The notes: generated by a model from the letters alone, not told the origin. A stretch of 64,000 bases of DNA from Sphingobacterium wenxiniae (GCF_900116225.1 NZ_FOZZ01000013.1:35184-99183), one strand, 5' to 3'. Positions 8,491 through 17,089 are shown, counted from the stretch's first letter. Translations and numbers: made by a program.

Positions 8491-9852
8491 ATGTCTATAA
8501 AATTGCGATTAACCGTCATGAGCTTCTTCCAGTTTTTCGTATGGGGAGCCTGGTTAATTACGATCGCCAACTATTGGTTTGGCACCAAACAATGGGATGG
8601 CACTCAATTTGGAGCCATCTTTGCCACCATGGGTATCGCTGCTCTTTTCATGCCCACGCTGATGGGTATTATTGCCGACAGATGGGTAAATGCCGAGAAG
8701 CTTTATGGCATACTACACTTGCTCTATGCCGGTACTTTATTTTATCTACCACAGGTTAACGACCCACAGCAGTTTTTCTACGTCATGCTGTTAGCTATGT
8801 GTTTCTACATGCCGACTCTAGCTCTCTCCAACTCAATTTCCTATACGGCTCTAACCGAAGGAAAATATGATTTGGTAAAGGCTTTCCCCCCCATCCGGGT
8901 ATGGGGAACCATCGGTTTCATTGCTGCTATGTGGTTAGTTAATTTATCCGGCAACAAGGCTACAGCACACCAGTTTCATATCGCAGGGGCTGCAGCTTTA
9001 GCACTCAGTCTTTTCTCCTTAACTTTACCTAAATGTCCCCCTAAAAACATAGGTGGCGAAAAGAAAACACTAGTACAATCCTTTGGGCTGGAAGCTTTTA
9101 AGTTATTTACCAACTATAAGATGGCATCGTTTTTCATCTTTTCCATGTTCTTGGGGGCAGCTTTGCAATTAACCAATGCTTACGGCGATGTATTCTTGGA
9201 CGAATTCAAATTCTATCCCAAATATGTCAATCTCATCGTTATCAAGTATTCGACCATTATCATGTCGATATCACAGATTTCTGAGACACTATTCATTTTA
9301 GCAATACCATTTTTTCTGAAGCGATTTGGCATCAAAAACGTGATGTTAATCGCAATGTTTGCATGGGTGCTACGTTTTGGGTTGTTCGCCTATGGCGATC
9401 CAGATTCCGGTCTCTGGATGATTGTTCTTTCCTGTATTGTGTATGGGATGGCTTTCGATTTTTTCAACATCTCGGGTTCATTGTTTGTTGAAAGTTCCAC
9501 CAGTCCTCAGATACGAAGCTCCGCACAGGGATTATTCATGATGATGACCAATGGATTTGGCGCTGTACTAGGGAGCTTGGTATCTGGTTGGGTAATCGAT
9601 TATTACTTTACTCTCAGATTCACGGATGCCAATGGACTTGCTAACTATCTACAAACAGACACAACGAATGAGTTATTAGGAAAATTCATTCACGAGCGTG
9701 GGTCAAGTATACTACCGGATGGGTTATTAAGTGCTGAAATCCTCCTCAAAGATTGGCATCATATCTGGTTAGCCTTTGCAGCTTATACTTTAGTCATTGC
9801 TATTTTATTTGCTGTACTTTTCCGACATAAGCACGAAAAAACAGTTTCATAA
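8491..9852 (+). CDS. Nucleoside permease (NupG/XapB-type MFS nucleoside:H+ symporter)
   Basis: A 453-residue inner-membrane transporter with about twelve hydrophobic segments. The N-terminus (RLTVMSFFQFFVWGAWL) and the following GIIADRWVNAEKL and LALSNSISYTAL segments are those of the NupG nucleoside:proton symporter family. It is somewhat longer than E. coli NupG (418 residues), with the extra length mainly in a loop at about 375-410. A terminator hairpin follows. It likely imports purine and pyrimidine nucleosides for salvage. Confidence 0.88.
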   Translation: MSIKLRLTVMSFFQFFVWGAWLITIANYWFGTKQWDGTQFGAIFATMGIAALFMPTLMGIIADRWVNAEKLYGILHLLYAGTLFYLPQVNDPQQFFYVMLLAMCFYMPTLALSNSISYTALTEGKYDLVKAFPPIRVWGTIGFIAAMWLVNLSGNKATAHQFHIAGAAALALSLFSLTLPKCPPKNIGGEKKTLVQSFGLEAFKLFTNYKMASFFIFSMFLGAALQLTNAYGDVFLDEFKFYPKYVNLIVIKYSTIIMSISQISETLFILAIPFFLKRFGIKNVMLIAMFAWVLRFGLFAYGDPDSGLWMIVLSCIVYGMAFDFFNISGSLFVESSTSPQIRSSAQGLFMMMTNGFGAVLGSLVSGWVIDYYFTLRFTDANGLANYLQTDTTNELLGKFIHERGSSILPDGLLSAEILLKDWHHIWLAFAAYTLVIAILFAVLFRHKHEKTVS

Positions 9853-9860
9853 GACTTTGT

Positions 9861-9887
9861 AAAAAGACAGCTTTTGGCTGTCTTTTT
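9861..9887 (+). terminator. Rho-independent terminator of the nucleoside permease gene
   Basis: 11-bp perfect stem AAAAAGACAGC/GCTGTCTTTTT with a 5-base loop. Its loop also carries the -33-like TTG of the next promoter. Confidence 0.85.
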
Positions 9888-9904
9888 CATTTTTTGTATC
9901 TTTG
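9874..9904 (+). promoter_or_regulatory. Bacteroidota-type promoter for the MscS gene
   Basis: TTG at 9874-9876, 20-bp spacer, TATCTTTG at 9897-9904, matching the TTG/TAnnTTTG consensus. The box ends only 9 bases before the likely ATG at 9914, so the transcript leader would be a few bases or none. The upstream element lies in the loop of the preceding terminator. Confidence 0.7.
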
Positions 9905-9913
9905 TCTGTTAAT

Positions 9914-11257
9914 ATGGAAAAAACAAACATCATTAACATCTCATCTAAAGAAACTTCAAGCTTAATTTACAACTGGACATTTGAACATATAGAGGCCGTC
10001 GGTCTTTCCGACCGAATCACACATATCCTGACCTCTGTTTGCTTATTAATCGCTGCATTTACAGTTCTTTTCATTATTAACTATATCGTTCTGAGCATCT
10101 TCAAATCCACTTTTATACGGATCATTAAACGCACGAAGAGCAAATGGGATGATTATCTCCTAGAAAATAAGGGGCTGGACTGTTTAAGTCTTCTAATCAT
10201 GACCATCCTGGCACAACAAATGTTACCGCCCATTTTTATTGGTTTCCCAAGCCTGATGAACGGTCTGGGAAAATTTTTGGACATTCTGGTCATTTTTGCT
10301 GTGTACAAGCTTATCAACGCATTACTAAAAACGGTAAGGGACATTCTGCGTAATACCAAAGCCTTTATTGACAAACCTCTAGATAGTTACCTGCAAGTCA
10401 TACAGATTTTCTTGTTCTTCATTATCGGCACGCTTATATTTTCGATATTAACCGGAAATTCTCCCTGGTCGTTCTTGGTGTCGTTAGGTGCCGCTTCCGC
10501 TATCTTGATGTTAGTCTTCAAGGATACGATATTGGGGTTTGTAGCGAGCATTCAGGTTTCGGCAAATGACTCTGTACGTGTCGGTGATTGGATTGAAATG
10601 CCCAAGTATGGAGTCGATGGCGATGTGCTACAGATCAACTTGAACAATGTGAAGGTACAAAATTTTGACAAGACAGTTGTGACTATCCCAACCTACACCT
10701 TGTTGAGTGATTCATTCAAAAACTATCGCGGCATGCAAGATTCTGGGGGCCGTCGTATCAAGCGTTCCATCAATATCAAGATTTCCTCTATTCGATACCT
10801 TAGTAACGAAGAAATCGCGGAATTAAAGAAAATTCAATTGCTTGCGCCTTATATTGATAAACGTCAAGAGGAGATAGAAGAATACAATGCGCTAAACAAG
10901 GCCGACAGAAGCACACTCGTCAATGGACGAAACATGACTAACGTAGGTTTGTTTCGTGCGTATATCGTTGCGTACGCTAAACACCATCCAGACATCCATA
11001 AGAACATGACACTGATGGTACGCCAACTCTCACCAACCGAACATGGACTTCCTTTAGAATTATATATGTTCACCAACGGCACGGCTTGGGCATTTTTCGA
11101 GGACACCATGTCAGACATCTTTGACCACCTCTTTGCCGCAATCAAATATTTCGATTTGGAAGTATTTGAATTGCCGGCTTCGGATGATCTGCGCGACGCA
11201 TTAAAGCCTATATTGACGGAGATTTCGAAATCATTAAAAAGTGAACAAGTAAAGTAA
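9914..11257 (+). CDS. Mechanosensitive ion channel family protein (MscS superfamily, YbdG-like)
   Basis: A 447-residue membrane protein with about five hydrophobic helices (residues 30-190), then the MscS beta domain. The pore-lining helix and beta domain show SLGAASAILMLVFKDTILGFVASIQ and RVGDWIEMPKYGVDGDVLQINLNNV. The length and the long soluble C-terminus are closest to the YbdG/MscM-like group. A TTG at 9902 is in frame, but it lies inside the promoter box, so the ATG at 9914 is preferred. It is expected to release solutes on osmotic down-shock. It is a single gene between its own promoter and the rpsL promoter. Confidence 0.88.
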   Translation: MEKTNIINISSKETSSLIYNWTFEHIEAVGLSDRITHILTSVCLLIAAFTVLFIINYIVLSIFKSTFIRIIKRTKSKWDDYLLENKGLDCLSLLIMTILAQQMLPPIFIGFPSLMNGLGKFLDILVIFAVYKLINALLKTVRDILRNTKAFIDKPLDSYLQVIQIFLFFIIGTLIFSILTGNSPWSFLVSLGAASAILMLVFKDTILGFVASIQVSANDSVRVGDWIEMPKYGVDGDVLQINLNNVKVQNFDKTVVTIPTYTLLSDSFKNYRGMQDSGGRRIKRSINIKISSIRYLSNEEIAELKKIQLLAPYIDKRQEEIEEYNALNKADRSTLVNGRNMTNVGLFRAYIVAYAKHHPDIHKNMTLMVRQLSPTEHGLPLELYMFTNGTAWAFFEDTMSDIFDHLFAAIKYFDLEVFELPASDDLRDALKPILTEISKSLKSEQVK

Positions 11258-11292
11258 ATTGTAAACTTTTGTAAAACAAATTGACACAAGTC

Positions 11293-11323
11293 TTTACAAT
11301 CCGAAAACTTCTTTATATCTTTG
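11293..11323 (+). promoter_or_regulatory. Promoter of the rpsL-rpsG-fusA-rpsJ group
   Basis: TATCTTTGC box at 11316 with a TTT triplet about 20 bases upstream (11293). It lies 47 bases before the rpsL start, in a 113-bp gap. The -7 box is a perfect Bacteroidota match; the upstream element is weak. Confidence 0.65.
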
Positions 11324-11370
11324 CGGACTTAAAAATTAATTTTACACAAATTAAAAACAAAAACAGGTAA

Positions 11371-11778
11371 ATGCCTACTATTCAACAATTAGTTAGAAAA
11401 GGTAGAGTAGCTCTGGAGGAAAAGAGTAAGTCTCCAGCGTTGGACTCATGTCCACAGCGAAGAGGTGTGTGTACACGTGTATACACTACTACCCCTAAAA
11501 AACCAAACTCAGCAATGCGTAAAGTAGCTCGTGTACGTTTAACAAACGGTAAAGAGGTGAATGCCTACATCCCTGGTGAAGGTCACAACTTGCAAGAGCA
11601 CTCTATCGTGTTAATCCGTGGTGGTCGTGTAAAAGACTTACCAGGTGTTCGTTACCACATCATTCGTGGTGCATTGGATACTTCCGGTGTTGCCGGCCGT
11701 AACCAACGTCGTTCTAAATATGGAACTAAGCGTCCTAAACCAGGACAAGCTGCAGCTCCAGCAAAAGGTAAAAAATAA
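11371..11778 (+). CDS. rpsL: 30S ribosomal protein S12
   Basis: Decoding-centre protein of the small subunit, 135 residues. It shows the hallmark stretches [20 protein letters not shown] and [18 protein letters not shown]. The lysines that mutate to give streptomycin resistance (in TPKKPNS and in GRVKDLP) are both the wild-type Lys. The C-terminus has a short Ala/Lys-rich extension, as in other Bacteroidota. It is the first gene of the str-type cluster, 19 bases before rpsG. Confidence 0.98.
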   Translation: MPTIQQLVRKGRVALEEKSKSPALDSCPQRRGVCTRVYTTTPKKPNSAMRKVARVRLTNGKEVNAYIPGEGHNLQEHSIVLIRGGRVKDLPGVRYHIIRGALDTSGVAGRNQRRSKYGTKRPKPGQAAAPAKGKK

Positions 11779-11797
11779 TTAAACGGAGGAAAAGAAA

Positions 11798-12265
11798 ATG
11801 AGAAAGTCAAAACCAAAAAAGAGAATCATTTTACCTGATCCAAAGTTTAACGACGTTCAGGTAACACGTTTTGTAAATAACATGATGTACGATGGTAAAA
11901 AATCCATCGCTTATTCCATCTTTTACAATGCAGTAGAATTAGTAGAGCAAAGAACACAGGAAAACGGTTTAGAGACTTGGAAAAAAGCTTTGAACAATGT
12001 AATGCCTGCGGTAGAGGTTAAATCTCGTCGTGTAGGTGGAGCAAACTTCCAAGTACCTATGGAGGTGCGTCCTGAGCGTAAAATCGCTTTAGGTATGAAA
12101 TGGTTAATCTCTTACTCTCGCAAACGTGGTGAAAAAACCATGCACGAGAAATTAGCAGGAGAAATCATCTCAGCTTCCAAAGGTGAAGGTGCTGCTGTTA
12201 AGAAGAAAGAAGATACGCACAAAATGGCGGAAGCTAACAAAGCGTTCTCACACTTCAGATTCTAA
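11798..12265 (+). CDS. rpsG: 30S ribosomal protein S7
   Basis: Primary 16S-binding protein of the small-subunit head, 155 residues. It begins [17 protein letters not shown] and carries [18 protein letters not shown] and [16 protein letters not shown], all conserved S7 signatures. A purine-rich GGAGG lies just before the start, unusual because most Bacteroidota starts lack a clear Shine-Dalgarno. It sits between rpsL and fusA; a long imperfect palindrome separates it from fusA. Confidence 0.98.
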   Translation: MRKSKPKKRIILPDPKFNDVQVTRFVNNMMYDGKKSIAYSIFYNAVELVEQRTQENGLETWKKALNNVMPAVEVKSRRVGGANFQVPMEVRPERKIALGMKWLISYSRKRGEKTMHEKLAGEIISASKGEGAAVKKKEDTHKMAEANKAFSHFRF

Positions 12266-12270
12266 TATCA

Positions 12271-12362
12271 ATGAGATTGATTACACGGATATAAGGGATT
12301 ACACAGATTAAGTATTGAACAATACATCTGTGTAATCCTTTTTTAAATCCATGTAATCTCAT
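12271..12362. repeat. Compound palindrome between rpsG and fusA
   Basis: Two nested inverted repeats span this gap. The inner one is GGATTACACAGAT at 12296-12308 facing ATCTGTGTAATCC at 12326-12338, with GTATTG/CAATAC inside it. The outer one is ATGAGATTGATTACACGGAT facing ATCCATGTAATCTCAT at 12347-12362. A T-run follows the inner right arm, so the RNA could also act as an attenuator. It may be a dispersed intergenic element. Confidence 0.7.
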
Positions 12363-12374
12363 ACAAAAAACAAA

Positions 12375-14498
12375 ATGGCAAAAGATTTAAAATTAGTTAG
12401 AAATATTGGTATCGCTGCACACATCGATGCTGGTAAAACAACAACAACAGAACGTATTCTTTTCTACTCTGGCGTAAACCACAAATTAGGAGAGACGCAC
12501 GAAGGTTCAGCTACAACAGACTGGATGGCTCAGGAGCAAGAGCGTGGTATCACGATTACTTCTGCTGCTGTAACCGTATTCTGGAACTACCGTGGCAGCA
12601 AATACCAAGTAAACGTTATCGATACTCCTGGTCACGTGGATTTTACCGTAGAGGTAAACCGCTCCCTTCGTGTATTGGACGGATTGGTATTCTTGTTCTC
12701 GGCGGTTGATGGTGTTGAGCCTCAATCAGAAACAAACTGGCGTTTAGCTGACGGATACAAAGTCCCTCGTATTGGTTTCGTCAACAAAATGGACCGTTCA
12801 GGTGCTGACTTCCTAAAAGTTGTTGGGCAGGTAAAATCAATGTTAGGCTCTAACGCTGTAGCATTGCAATTACCTATCGGTGCTGAAGATGGTTTTGAAG
12901 GTGTAGTTGACTTGATCAACAACCGTGGTATGGTTTGGAATGAAGCTGATAAAGGGATGACCTTTACAGAAGTTCCAATTCCAGCAGACATGTTGGACGA
13001 GGTAGCTGAATATCGTGAGAAATTATTGGAAGCAGTGGCATCTTATGATGAGTCTTTGATGGAGAAATTCTTCGAAGATCCGGATTCTTTAACTGAACGT
13101 GAAATCCTTGATGCTTTACGTGCAGCTGTATTGGATAACGCTATCGTTCCTATGGTATGTGGTTCATCTTTCAAAAACAAAGGTGTACAGACCATGCTTG
13201 ACCTGGTAATGGAATTATTGCCTTCACCATTGGATATTGAAGCGGTTAAAGGTACAAACCCGAACACAGGCGAAGAAATCGAGCGTAAACCATCTGAAGC
13301 TGAGCCTTTCGCAGCGTTAGGTTTCAAAATTGCAACTGACCCGTTTGTAGGTCGTTTGTGTTTCGTTCGTGCTTATTCAGGTGTATTAGAGGCTGGTTCT
13401 TATGTATTGAACACACGTTCAGGAAACAAAGAGCGTATCTCTCGTATCTTCCAGATGCATGCTAACAAGCAAAATCCTATCGAGCGTATTGGTGCTGGTG
13501 ATATCGGTGCGGTTGTTGGTTTCAAAGACATCAAAACTGGTGATACCCTTTGTGATGAAAAACATCCTATCGTTTTGGAATCTATGGTATTCCCTGAGCC
13601 GGTTATCGGTTTGGCGATTGAGCCTAAAACACAAGCTGACGTTGATAAATTGGGCATGGGTCTAAGCAAATTGGCTGAGGAAGACCCTACATTTGTTGTT
13701 AAAACAGACGAAGATACTGGTCAGACTGTAATCTCAGGTATGGGTGAGCTTCACTTAGATATCTTGATCGACCGTCTAAAACGTGAATTCAAGGTTGAGG
13801 TTAACCAAGGTGCTCCTCAGGTAGCATACAAAGAGTCTATCAACGGTACTACTGAGCACCGTGAGGTTTACAAAAAACAATCAGGTGGTCGTGGTAAATT
13901 CGCGGATATCAAAGTTGTGGTATCTCCTGCTGATGAAGATTTTGATACTACCAAATCTCCGCTTCAATTCGTAAATGAAATTGTGGGTGGTGCTATTCCT
14001 AAAGAATACATCCCTTCAGTACAGAAAGGATTTGAGGTTTCCATGAACAATGGTGTATTGGCTGGTTACCCACTATCAGGTATGAAAGTTCGTTTGATTG
14101 ATGGTTCATTCCACGCAGTCGATTCAGACTCTCTGTCTTTCGAATTGGCAGCTAAAATGGCTTACCGTAATGCATTGCCTAAATGTTCTCCTGTGTTGAT
14201 GGAGCCTATCATGAAAGTGGAGGTATTGACACCAGAAGAAAACATGGGTGATGTTATGGGTGACTTGAACCGTCGTCGTGGTCAAATGCAAGGTTTGGAC
14301 ACACGTAATGGTGCGCAAGTAATCAAAGCTATCGTTCCTCTTTCTGAGATGTTCGGTTACGTGACTCAATTGCGTACGATTACTTCAGGACGTGCAACTT
14401 CTACTATGGAGTTTGACCACTATGCTGAAGCTCCTCGTAACGTAGCTGATGAAGTAGTAGCAAAATCTAAAGGTAAGATCAAAGCTATCGAAGATTAA
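12375..14498 (+). CDS. fusA: Translation elongation factor G
   Basis: GTPase that drives ribosomal translocation, 707 residues (normal EF-G length). G-domain motifs [27 protein letters not shown] and NKMDRSGAD are intact, followed by domains II-V, ending in the domain-V pattern [10 protein letters not shown]. It lies third in the str-type cluster, without a tuf gene behind it as in most Bacteroidota. Codon use is strongly biased to GGT/CGT-type codons, fitting high expression. No paralogue is seen in the window. Confidence 0.98.
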   Translation: MAKDLKLVRNIGIAAHIDAGKTTTTERILFYSGVNHKLGETHEGSATTDWMAQEQERGITITSAAVTVFWNYRGSKYQVNVIDTPGHVDFTVEVNRSLRVLDGLVFLFSAVDGVEPQSETNWRLADGYKVPRIGFVNKMDRSGADFLKVVGQVKSMLGSNAVALQLPIGAEDGFEGVVDLINNRGMVWNEADKGMTFTEVPIPADMLDEVAEYREKLLEAVASYDESLMEKFFEDPDSLTEREILDALRAAVLDNAIVPMVCGSSFKNKGVQTMLDLVMELLPSPLDIEAVKGTNPNTGEEIERKPSEAEPFAALGFKIATDPFVGRLCFVRAYSGVLEAGSYVLNTRSGNKERISRIFQMHANKQNPIERIGAGDIGAVVGFKDIKTGDTLCDEKHPIVLESMVFPEPVIGLAIEPKTQADVDKLGMGLSKLAEEDPTFVVKTDEDTGQTVISGMGELHLDILIDRLKREFKVEVNQGAPQVAYKESINGTTEHREVYKKQSGGRGKFADIKVVVSPADEDFDTTKSPLQFVNEIVGGAIPKEYIPSVQKGFEVSMNNGVLAGYPLSGMKVRLIDGSFHAVDSDSLSFELAAKMAYRNALPKCSPVLMEPIMKVEVLTPEENMGDVMGDLNRRRGQMQGLDTRNGAQVIKAIVPLSEMFGYVTQLRTITSGRATSTMEFDHYAEAPRNVADEVVAKSKGKIKAIED

Positions 14499-14680
14499 TT
14501 GAATAAATGAGTATTGGGTATAGAGTACAGCGTATTGAGACCTATGATGTCACTATTCACGCTTATCTCACTACGCAATACTCATAACTTGTCCCGTTTT
14601 CGGGATCTCAATACTAAAAAAACAAACCGACCGTTGGTTGCGAATAGCTCTAATCAATGGTCATACTTAAACAAATAAAA
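14499..14680. repeat. AGTATTGAG-type repeat element between fusA and rpsJ
   Basis: 182-bp gap holding a perfect 10-bp inverted repeat, ATGAGTATTG (14507-14516) and CAATACTCAT (14576-14585). A second pair is CGTATTGAGA (14531) with TCTCAATAC (about 14606), plus a small hairpin TCCCG-tttt-CGGGA near 14592. The AGTATTGAG core and the segment AGCGTATTGAG recur in the cinA-lptD gap near 31100-31190, so this looks like a dispersed element. It has no coding potential. Confidence 0.65.
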
Positions 14681-14986
14681 ATGAGCCAAAGAATCAGAAT
14701 CAAATTGAAATCTTACGATTACAATTTAGTAGACAAATCTGCTGAGAAAATCGTAAAAACGGTAAAACCTACAGGTGCAGTTGTTAGTGGTCCTATTCCA
14801 TTGCCTACTGAGAAAAAAATCTATACGGTTTTGCGTTCTCCACACGTTAACAAAAAAGCACGTGAGCAATTTCAATTGTGTGCTTACAAAAGATTGTTGG
14901 ATATCTATTCATCAAACTCTAAAACTGTTGATGCATTGATGAAACTTGAATTGCCTTCAGGCGTTGAAGTAGAAATTAAAGTGTGA
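14681..14986 (+). CDS. rpsJ: 30S ribosomal protein S10
   Basis: Small-subunit protein that also partners NusB in antitermination, 101 residues. It begins [20 protein letters not shown] and carries [28 protein letters not shown], both diagnostic. An in-frame ATG at 14657 would add eight residues not found in S10, so 14681 is chosen. It is separated from fusA by a repeat element and followed at once by a strong terminator. In many Bacteroidota rpsJ leads straight into rplC and the rest of the S10 operon; here that link is broken. Confidence 0.97.
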   Translation: MSQRIRIKLKSYDYNLVDKSAEKIVKTVKPTGAVVSGPIPLPTEKKIYTVLRSPHVNKKAREQFQLCAYKRLLDIYSSNSKTVDALMKLELPSGVEVEIKV

Positions 14987-15000
14987 TAGATTTCAATTCA

Positions 15001-15039
15001 AAAAAAATAGGCTGACCAAATGGTCAGCCTATTTTTTTG
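15001..15039. terminator. Strong bidirectional terminator after rpsJ
   Basis: 17-bp perfect stem, A-run then TAGGCTGACC, loop AAAT, GGTCAGCCTA and T-run. It is shared by rpsJ (+) and the convergent barrel gene (-). Confidence 0.93.
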
Positions 15040-15052
15040 ATCGTATTATTGC

Positions 15053-15697
15053 TTAGAATTGGAAACCAACCCCAAAAGACAATACACGGTTTGAATAGTT
15101 ACTATTGCTATTATCACTTGGCGATAGATTAGTTAAACCAAGTCCATATCCTGCATTGATAAGGAATCCGTTGGAAAGCTTATAACCTGCCATAAAATTC
15201 AAACCAAAGTCTAATGGTTTTTGGTGTTTATCATCACCAGTAAAGTCAATATCATACTCACCTTCTGTACCAAGATCACCTAAATTACCTTTTGTTTTAG
15301 TTTTCCCACTAAGTGAATAACCGACATACGGACCTGCACCTAAAAATACTGATCCACTGTACCCAGTTGGAATATAATAAACCGCATTAACAGGAATCTC
15401 CAACGCCATTACATTTGTTGTGCTGGTACCATCCAAATTATTTCCATCATAACTCAACTTATTACCTTTACCTTGTAAGGAAACTCCCGGTTGGATGGAA
15501 AAGTTATTCGCTACGGGTAGATCAGCAAATCCAGTAATATAGAATGATGGATTCATTTTCTGGTAATCTTTAGCAAGATCGGAAGGATTACTGTATTTAC
15601 CTAAGTTAACTCCCGCTTTCAATCCCCAAGACGTTTGTGCTTGTGCTCCTGCAGCTAATAACAATGCTGCTCCTAATGAAAGTAAAATCTTTTTCAT
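15053..15697 (-). CDS. Outer-membrane beta-barrel protein (PorT/OMP_b-brl_2-like)
   Basis: A 214-residue protein with a clear signal peptide (MKKILLSLGAALLLAAGAQAQ). The rest is made of alternating amphipathic strands such as WGLKAGVNLGKYS and SGSVFLGAGPYVGYSLSG, and ends in an aromatic residue (GVGFQF), as outer-membrane barrels do. It resembles the small 8-strand porin-family/PorT-like barrels that are abundant in Bacteroidota. No ligand can be assigned. It is convergent with rpsJ and divergent from the tRNA-Cys unit. Confidence 0.82.
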   Translation of the reverse strand: MKKILLSLGAALLLAAGAQAQTSWGLKAGVNLGKYSNPSDLAKDYQKMNPSFYITGFADLPVANNFSIQPGVSLQGKGNKLSYDGNNLDGTSTTNVMALEIPVNAVYYIPTGYSGSVFLGAGPYVGYSLSGKTKTKGNLGDLGTEGEYDIDFTGDDKHQKPLDFGLNFMAGYKLSNGFLINAGYGLGLTNLSPSDNSNSNYSNRVLSFGVGFQF

Positions 15698-15841
15698 ATC
15701 TAATTCAATTTTGTTTTACACCGGTACACTTACAATATCCAGACCAAAAATTAAATTCAAAGCTTCACACAGCATATACAACTATATATCAGCAACTTAT
15801 TTTTATGCTTTCTGTTTTTTAATTTTTACTTTTTAATTTTA

Positions 15842-15872
15842 TTGTAAATATCAAAAGTAAATTTTATTTTTG
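15842..15872 (+). promoter_or_regulatory. Promoter of the tRNA-Cys / small-protein unit
   Basis: TTG at 15842-15844, 20-bp spacer, TATTTTTG at 15865-15872, about 20 bases before the tRNA 5' end. It fits the TTG/TAnnTTTG consensus very well. Confidence 0.7.
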
Positions 15873-15892
15873 CATTCCCTCAAATGGGAAAG

Positions 15893-15963
15893 GGTCGGAT
15901 GGCCGAGTGGCTAGGCAGAGGTCTGCAAAACCTCCTACAGCGGTTCGAATCCGCTTCCGACCT
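15893..15963 (+). tRNA. tRNA-Cys (GCA)
   Basis: Cloverleaf read by hand: acceptor GGTCGGA/TCCGACC, anticodon stem GAGGT/ACCTC with loop CTGCAAA (anticodon GCA at 15925-15927), T-arm AGCGG-TTCGAAT-CCGCT, and discriminator T at 15963, the base expected for cysteine tRNAs. CCA is not encoded. Confidence 0.95.
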
Positions 15964-15994
15964 CGTTTTATTGACAATAAAAAGTATTAAACAA

Positions 15995-16174
15995 ATGGGA
16001 GTTACACGTTTAAAAAGAAAAGATAGAAGAAATAAAACTACTTCACGCGTTGAGGTTCAGTTTTTGAAGTTAGGCCGTAACCTTGAATTAGGTTCAAAAA
16101 GCAGAATGCCTAAAAACAGTCAAATCACTAAGAACAATGAAATTTTAGACAAATTAGCTGCTGAAGCTAAATAA
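15995..16174 (+). CDS. Small basic protein of unknown function (59 aa)
   Basis: Starts MGVTRLKRKDRRNKTTSR and ends KNNEILDKLAAEAK. About a quarter of the residues are Lys or Arg, concentrated in the first 40, with a short helical acidic/Ala tail. An earlier in-frame ATG at 15884 would run through tRNA-Cys and is not credible. It begins 32 bases after the tRNA with no separate promoter seen, so tRNA and mRNA are probably made as one transcript and cut. The basic, small, soluble character suggests RNA or ribosome binding, but no family is recognised. Confidence 0.72.
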   Translation: MGVTRLKRKDRRNKTTSRVEVQFLKLGRNLELGSKSRMPKNSQITKNNEILDKLAAEAK

Positions 16175-16194
16175 GTCTGAACAATCATAAAAGG

Positions 16195-16226
16195 AAAGGC
16201 TATCTCGAATGAGATAGCCTTTCTTT
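16195..16226. terminator. Bidirectional terminator
   Basis: 12-bp stem AAAGGCTATCTC/GAGATAGCCTTT with a GAAT loop, between the convergent small-protein gene and cutC. Confidence 0.88.
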
Positions 16227-16230
16227 GCTA

Positions 16231-16983
16231 TTATAAATTTTGTATTTTCTCAACCAACTCAGCCACCCTATCTTTGCAGGTCTGCATAGTAGGCTCGTTC
16301 ATACCTTGCAAATCATCTGACTCATATCTCATTTGACTCCTAACGGTAATCTTTGCCGAGCTATGTATTGATTTTGCTCCGGTATGATTTAATAGGTCAA
16401 TAATATTCTCTTCATTCACTCCTGCTCCAGGCATTATCTCGATACGACCGCTTGCCTGGAGAACTAGTGCTTTCAATAAGTCCTTACCCTCAACTGCTGT
16501 ATTCCGAAGTCCAGACGTCAATACACGATCAAACCCCAGTTCAATAACATCTTCCAAAGCCTGTTTCGGATCTTTACATCGATCAAAAGCACGGTGGAAG
16601 ACTACAGTCATAGGTTCCGCCAGCTCCTGCAACTGTTTACAGCGTTCTTTGTCTACAGAACCATCTGGCTTTAACACACCTATAACAACGCCATCACAAC
16701 CGACCTCCTTACAAAACAGAATATCTCTCTTCATCTCTTCGAATTCTTCTTCATTATAGACGAAATCACCACCTCGTGGACGAATTAACACATGTATACC
16801 AATAGAAAGCAATTCGCGCGTACGCTTAATCTGTCCAAACGAAGGTGTTGTACCTCCATTTTCTAGGTTCTGACAAAGCTCTACTCTACTCGCTCCACCC
16901 AATTGCGCCTGCAAAGCTGAATAGGACGAATTGGAGCAAATCTCCAGTTTATATCCGTTTATTTCTTTTTCGTTTAATCCCAT
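16231..16983 (-). CDS. cutC: Copper homeostasis protein CutC (TIM barrel)
   Basis: 250-residue cytoplasmic TIM-barrel protein. The CutC signatures are LEICSNSSYSALQAQLGGASRVELCQNL, GGTTPSFG, HVLIRPRGGDFVY and FHRAFDRCKDP. The family was linked to copper tolerance in E. coli, and its enzymatic activity is unsettled. Four residues (MGLN) before the usual start region suggest a slightly extended N-terminus. It lies downstream of the tonB-like gene on the same strand, separated by a double-palindrome element. Confidence 0.92.
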   Translation of the reverse strand: MGLNEKEINGYKLEICSNSSYSALQAQLGGASRVELCQNLENGGTTPSFGQIKRTRELLSIGIHVLIRPRGGDFVYNEEEFEEMKRDILFCKEVGCDGVVIGVLKPDGSVDKERCKQLQELAEPMTVVFHRAFDRCKDPKQALEDVIELGFDRVLTSGLRNTAVEGKDLLKALVLQASGRIEIMPGAGVNEENIIDLLNHTGAKSIHSSAKITVRSQMRYESDDLQGMNEPTMQTCKDRVAELVEKIQNL

Positions 16984-17032
16984 ACTTCAAATTTGTGAAA
17001 TTTTTATGAGTTTATACAGCTTTATAACATAA

Positions 17033-17065
17033 AGACTTCCGAAGTTTTAGAAACTTCGGAAGTCT
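17033..17065. repeat. Double-palindrome element, copy 1 (ACTTCCGAAGT type)
   Basis: 33-bp perfect-arm palindrome with a 3-base loop. Each arm contains ACTTCCGAAGT, which is itself a mini-palindrome (ACTTC-C-GAAGT), followed by TTT toward the centre. The same element, differing only in three central bases, is at 47418-47450. It could double as a terminator for the tonB-like gene. Confidence 0.85.
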
Positions 17066-17089
17066 AAATTCTTAAAAATGACAAGCCTC

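Noticed and set aside
11258..11370. Ribosomal-protein leader structure before rpsL
   Set aside because: Only a promoter box is visible; no stable fold or S7-like binding site could be made out by eye.
15884..15994. Upstream extension of the 59-residue basic protein
   Set aside because: It would translate the complete tRNA-Cys gene; ATG 15995 is the credible start.
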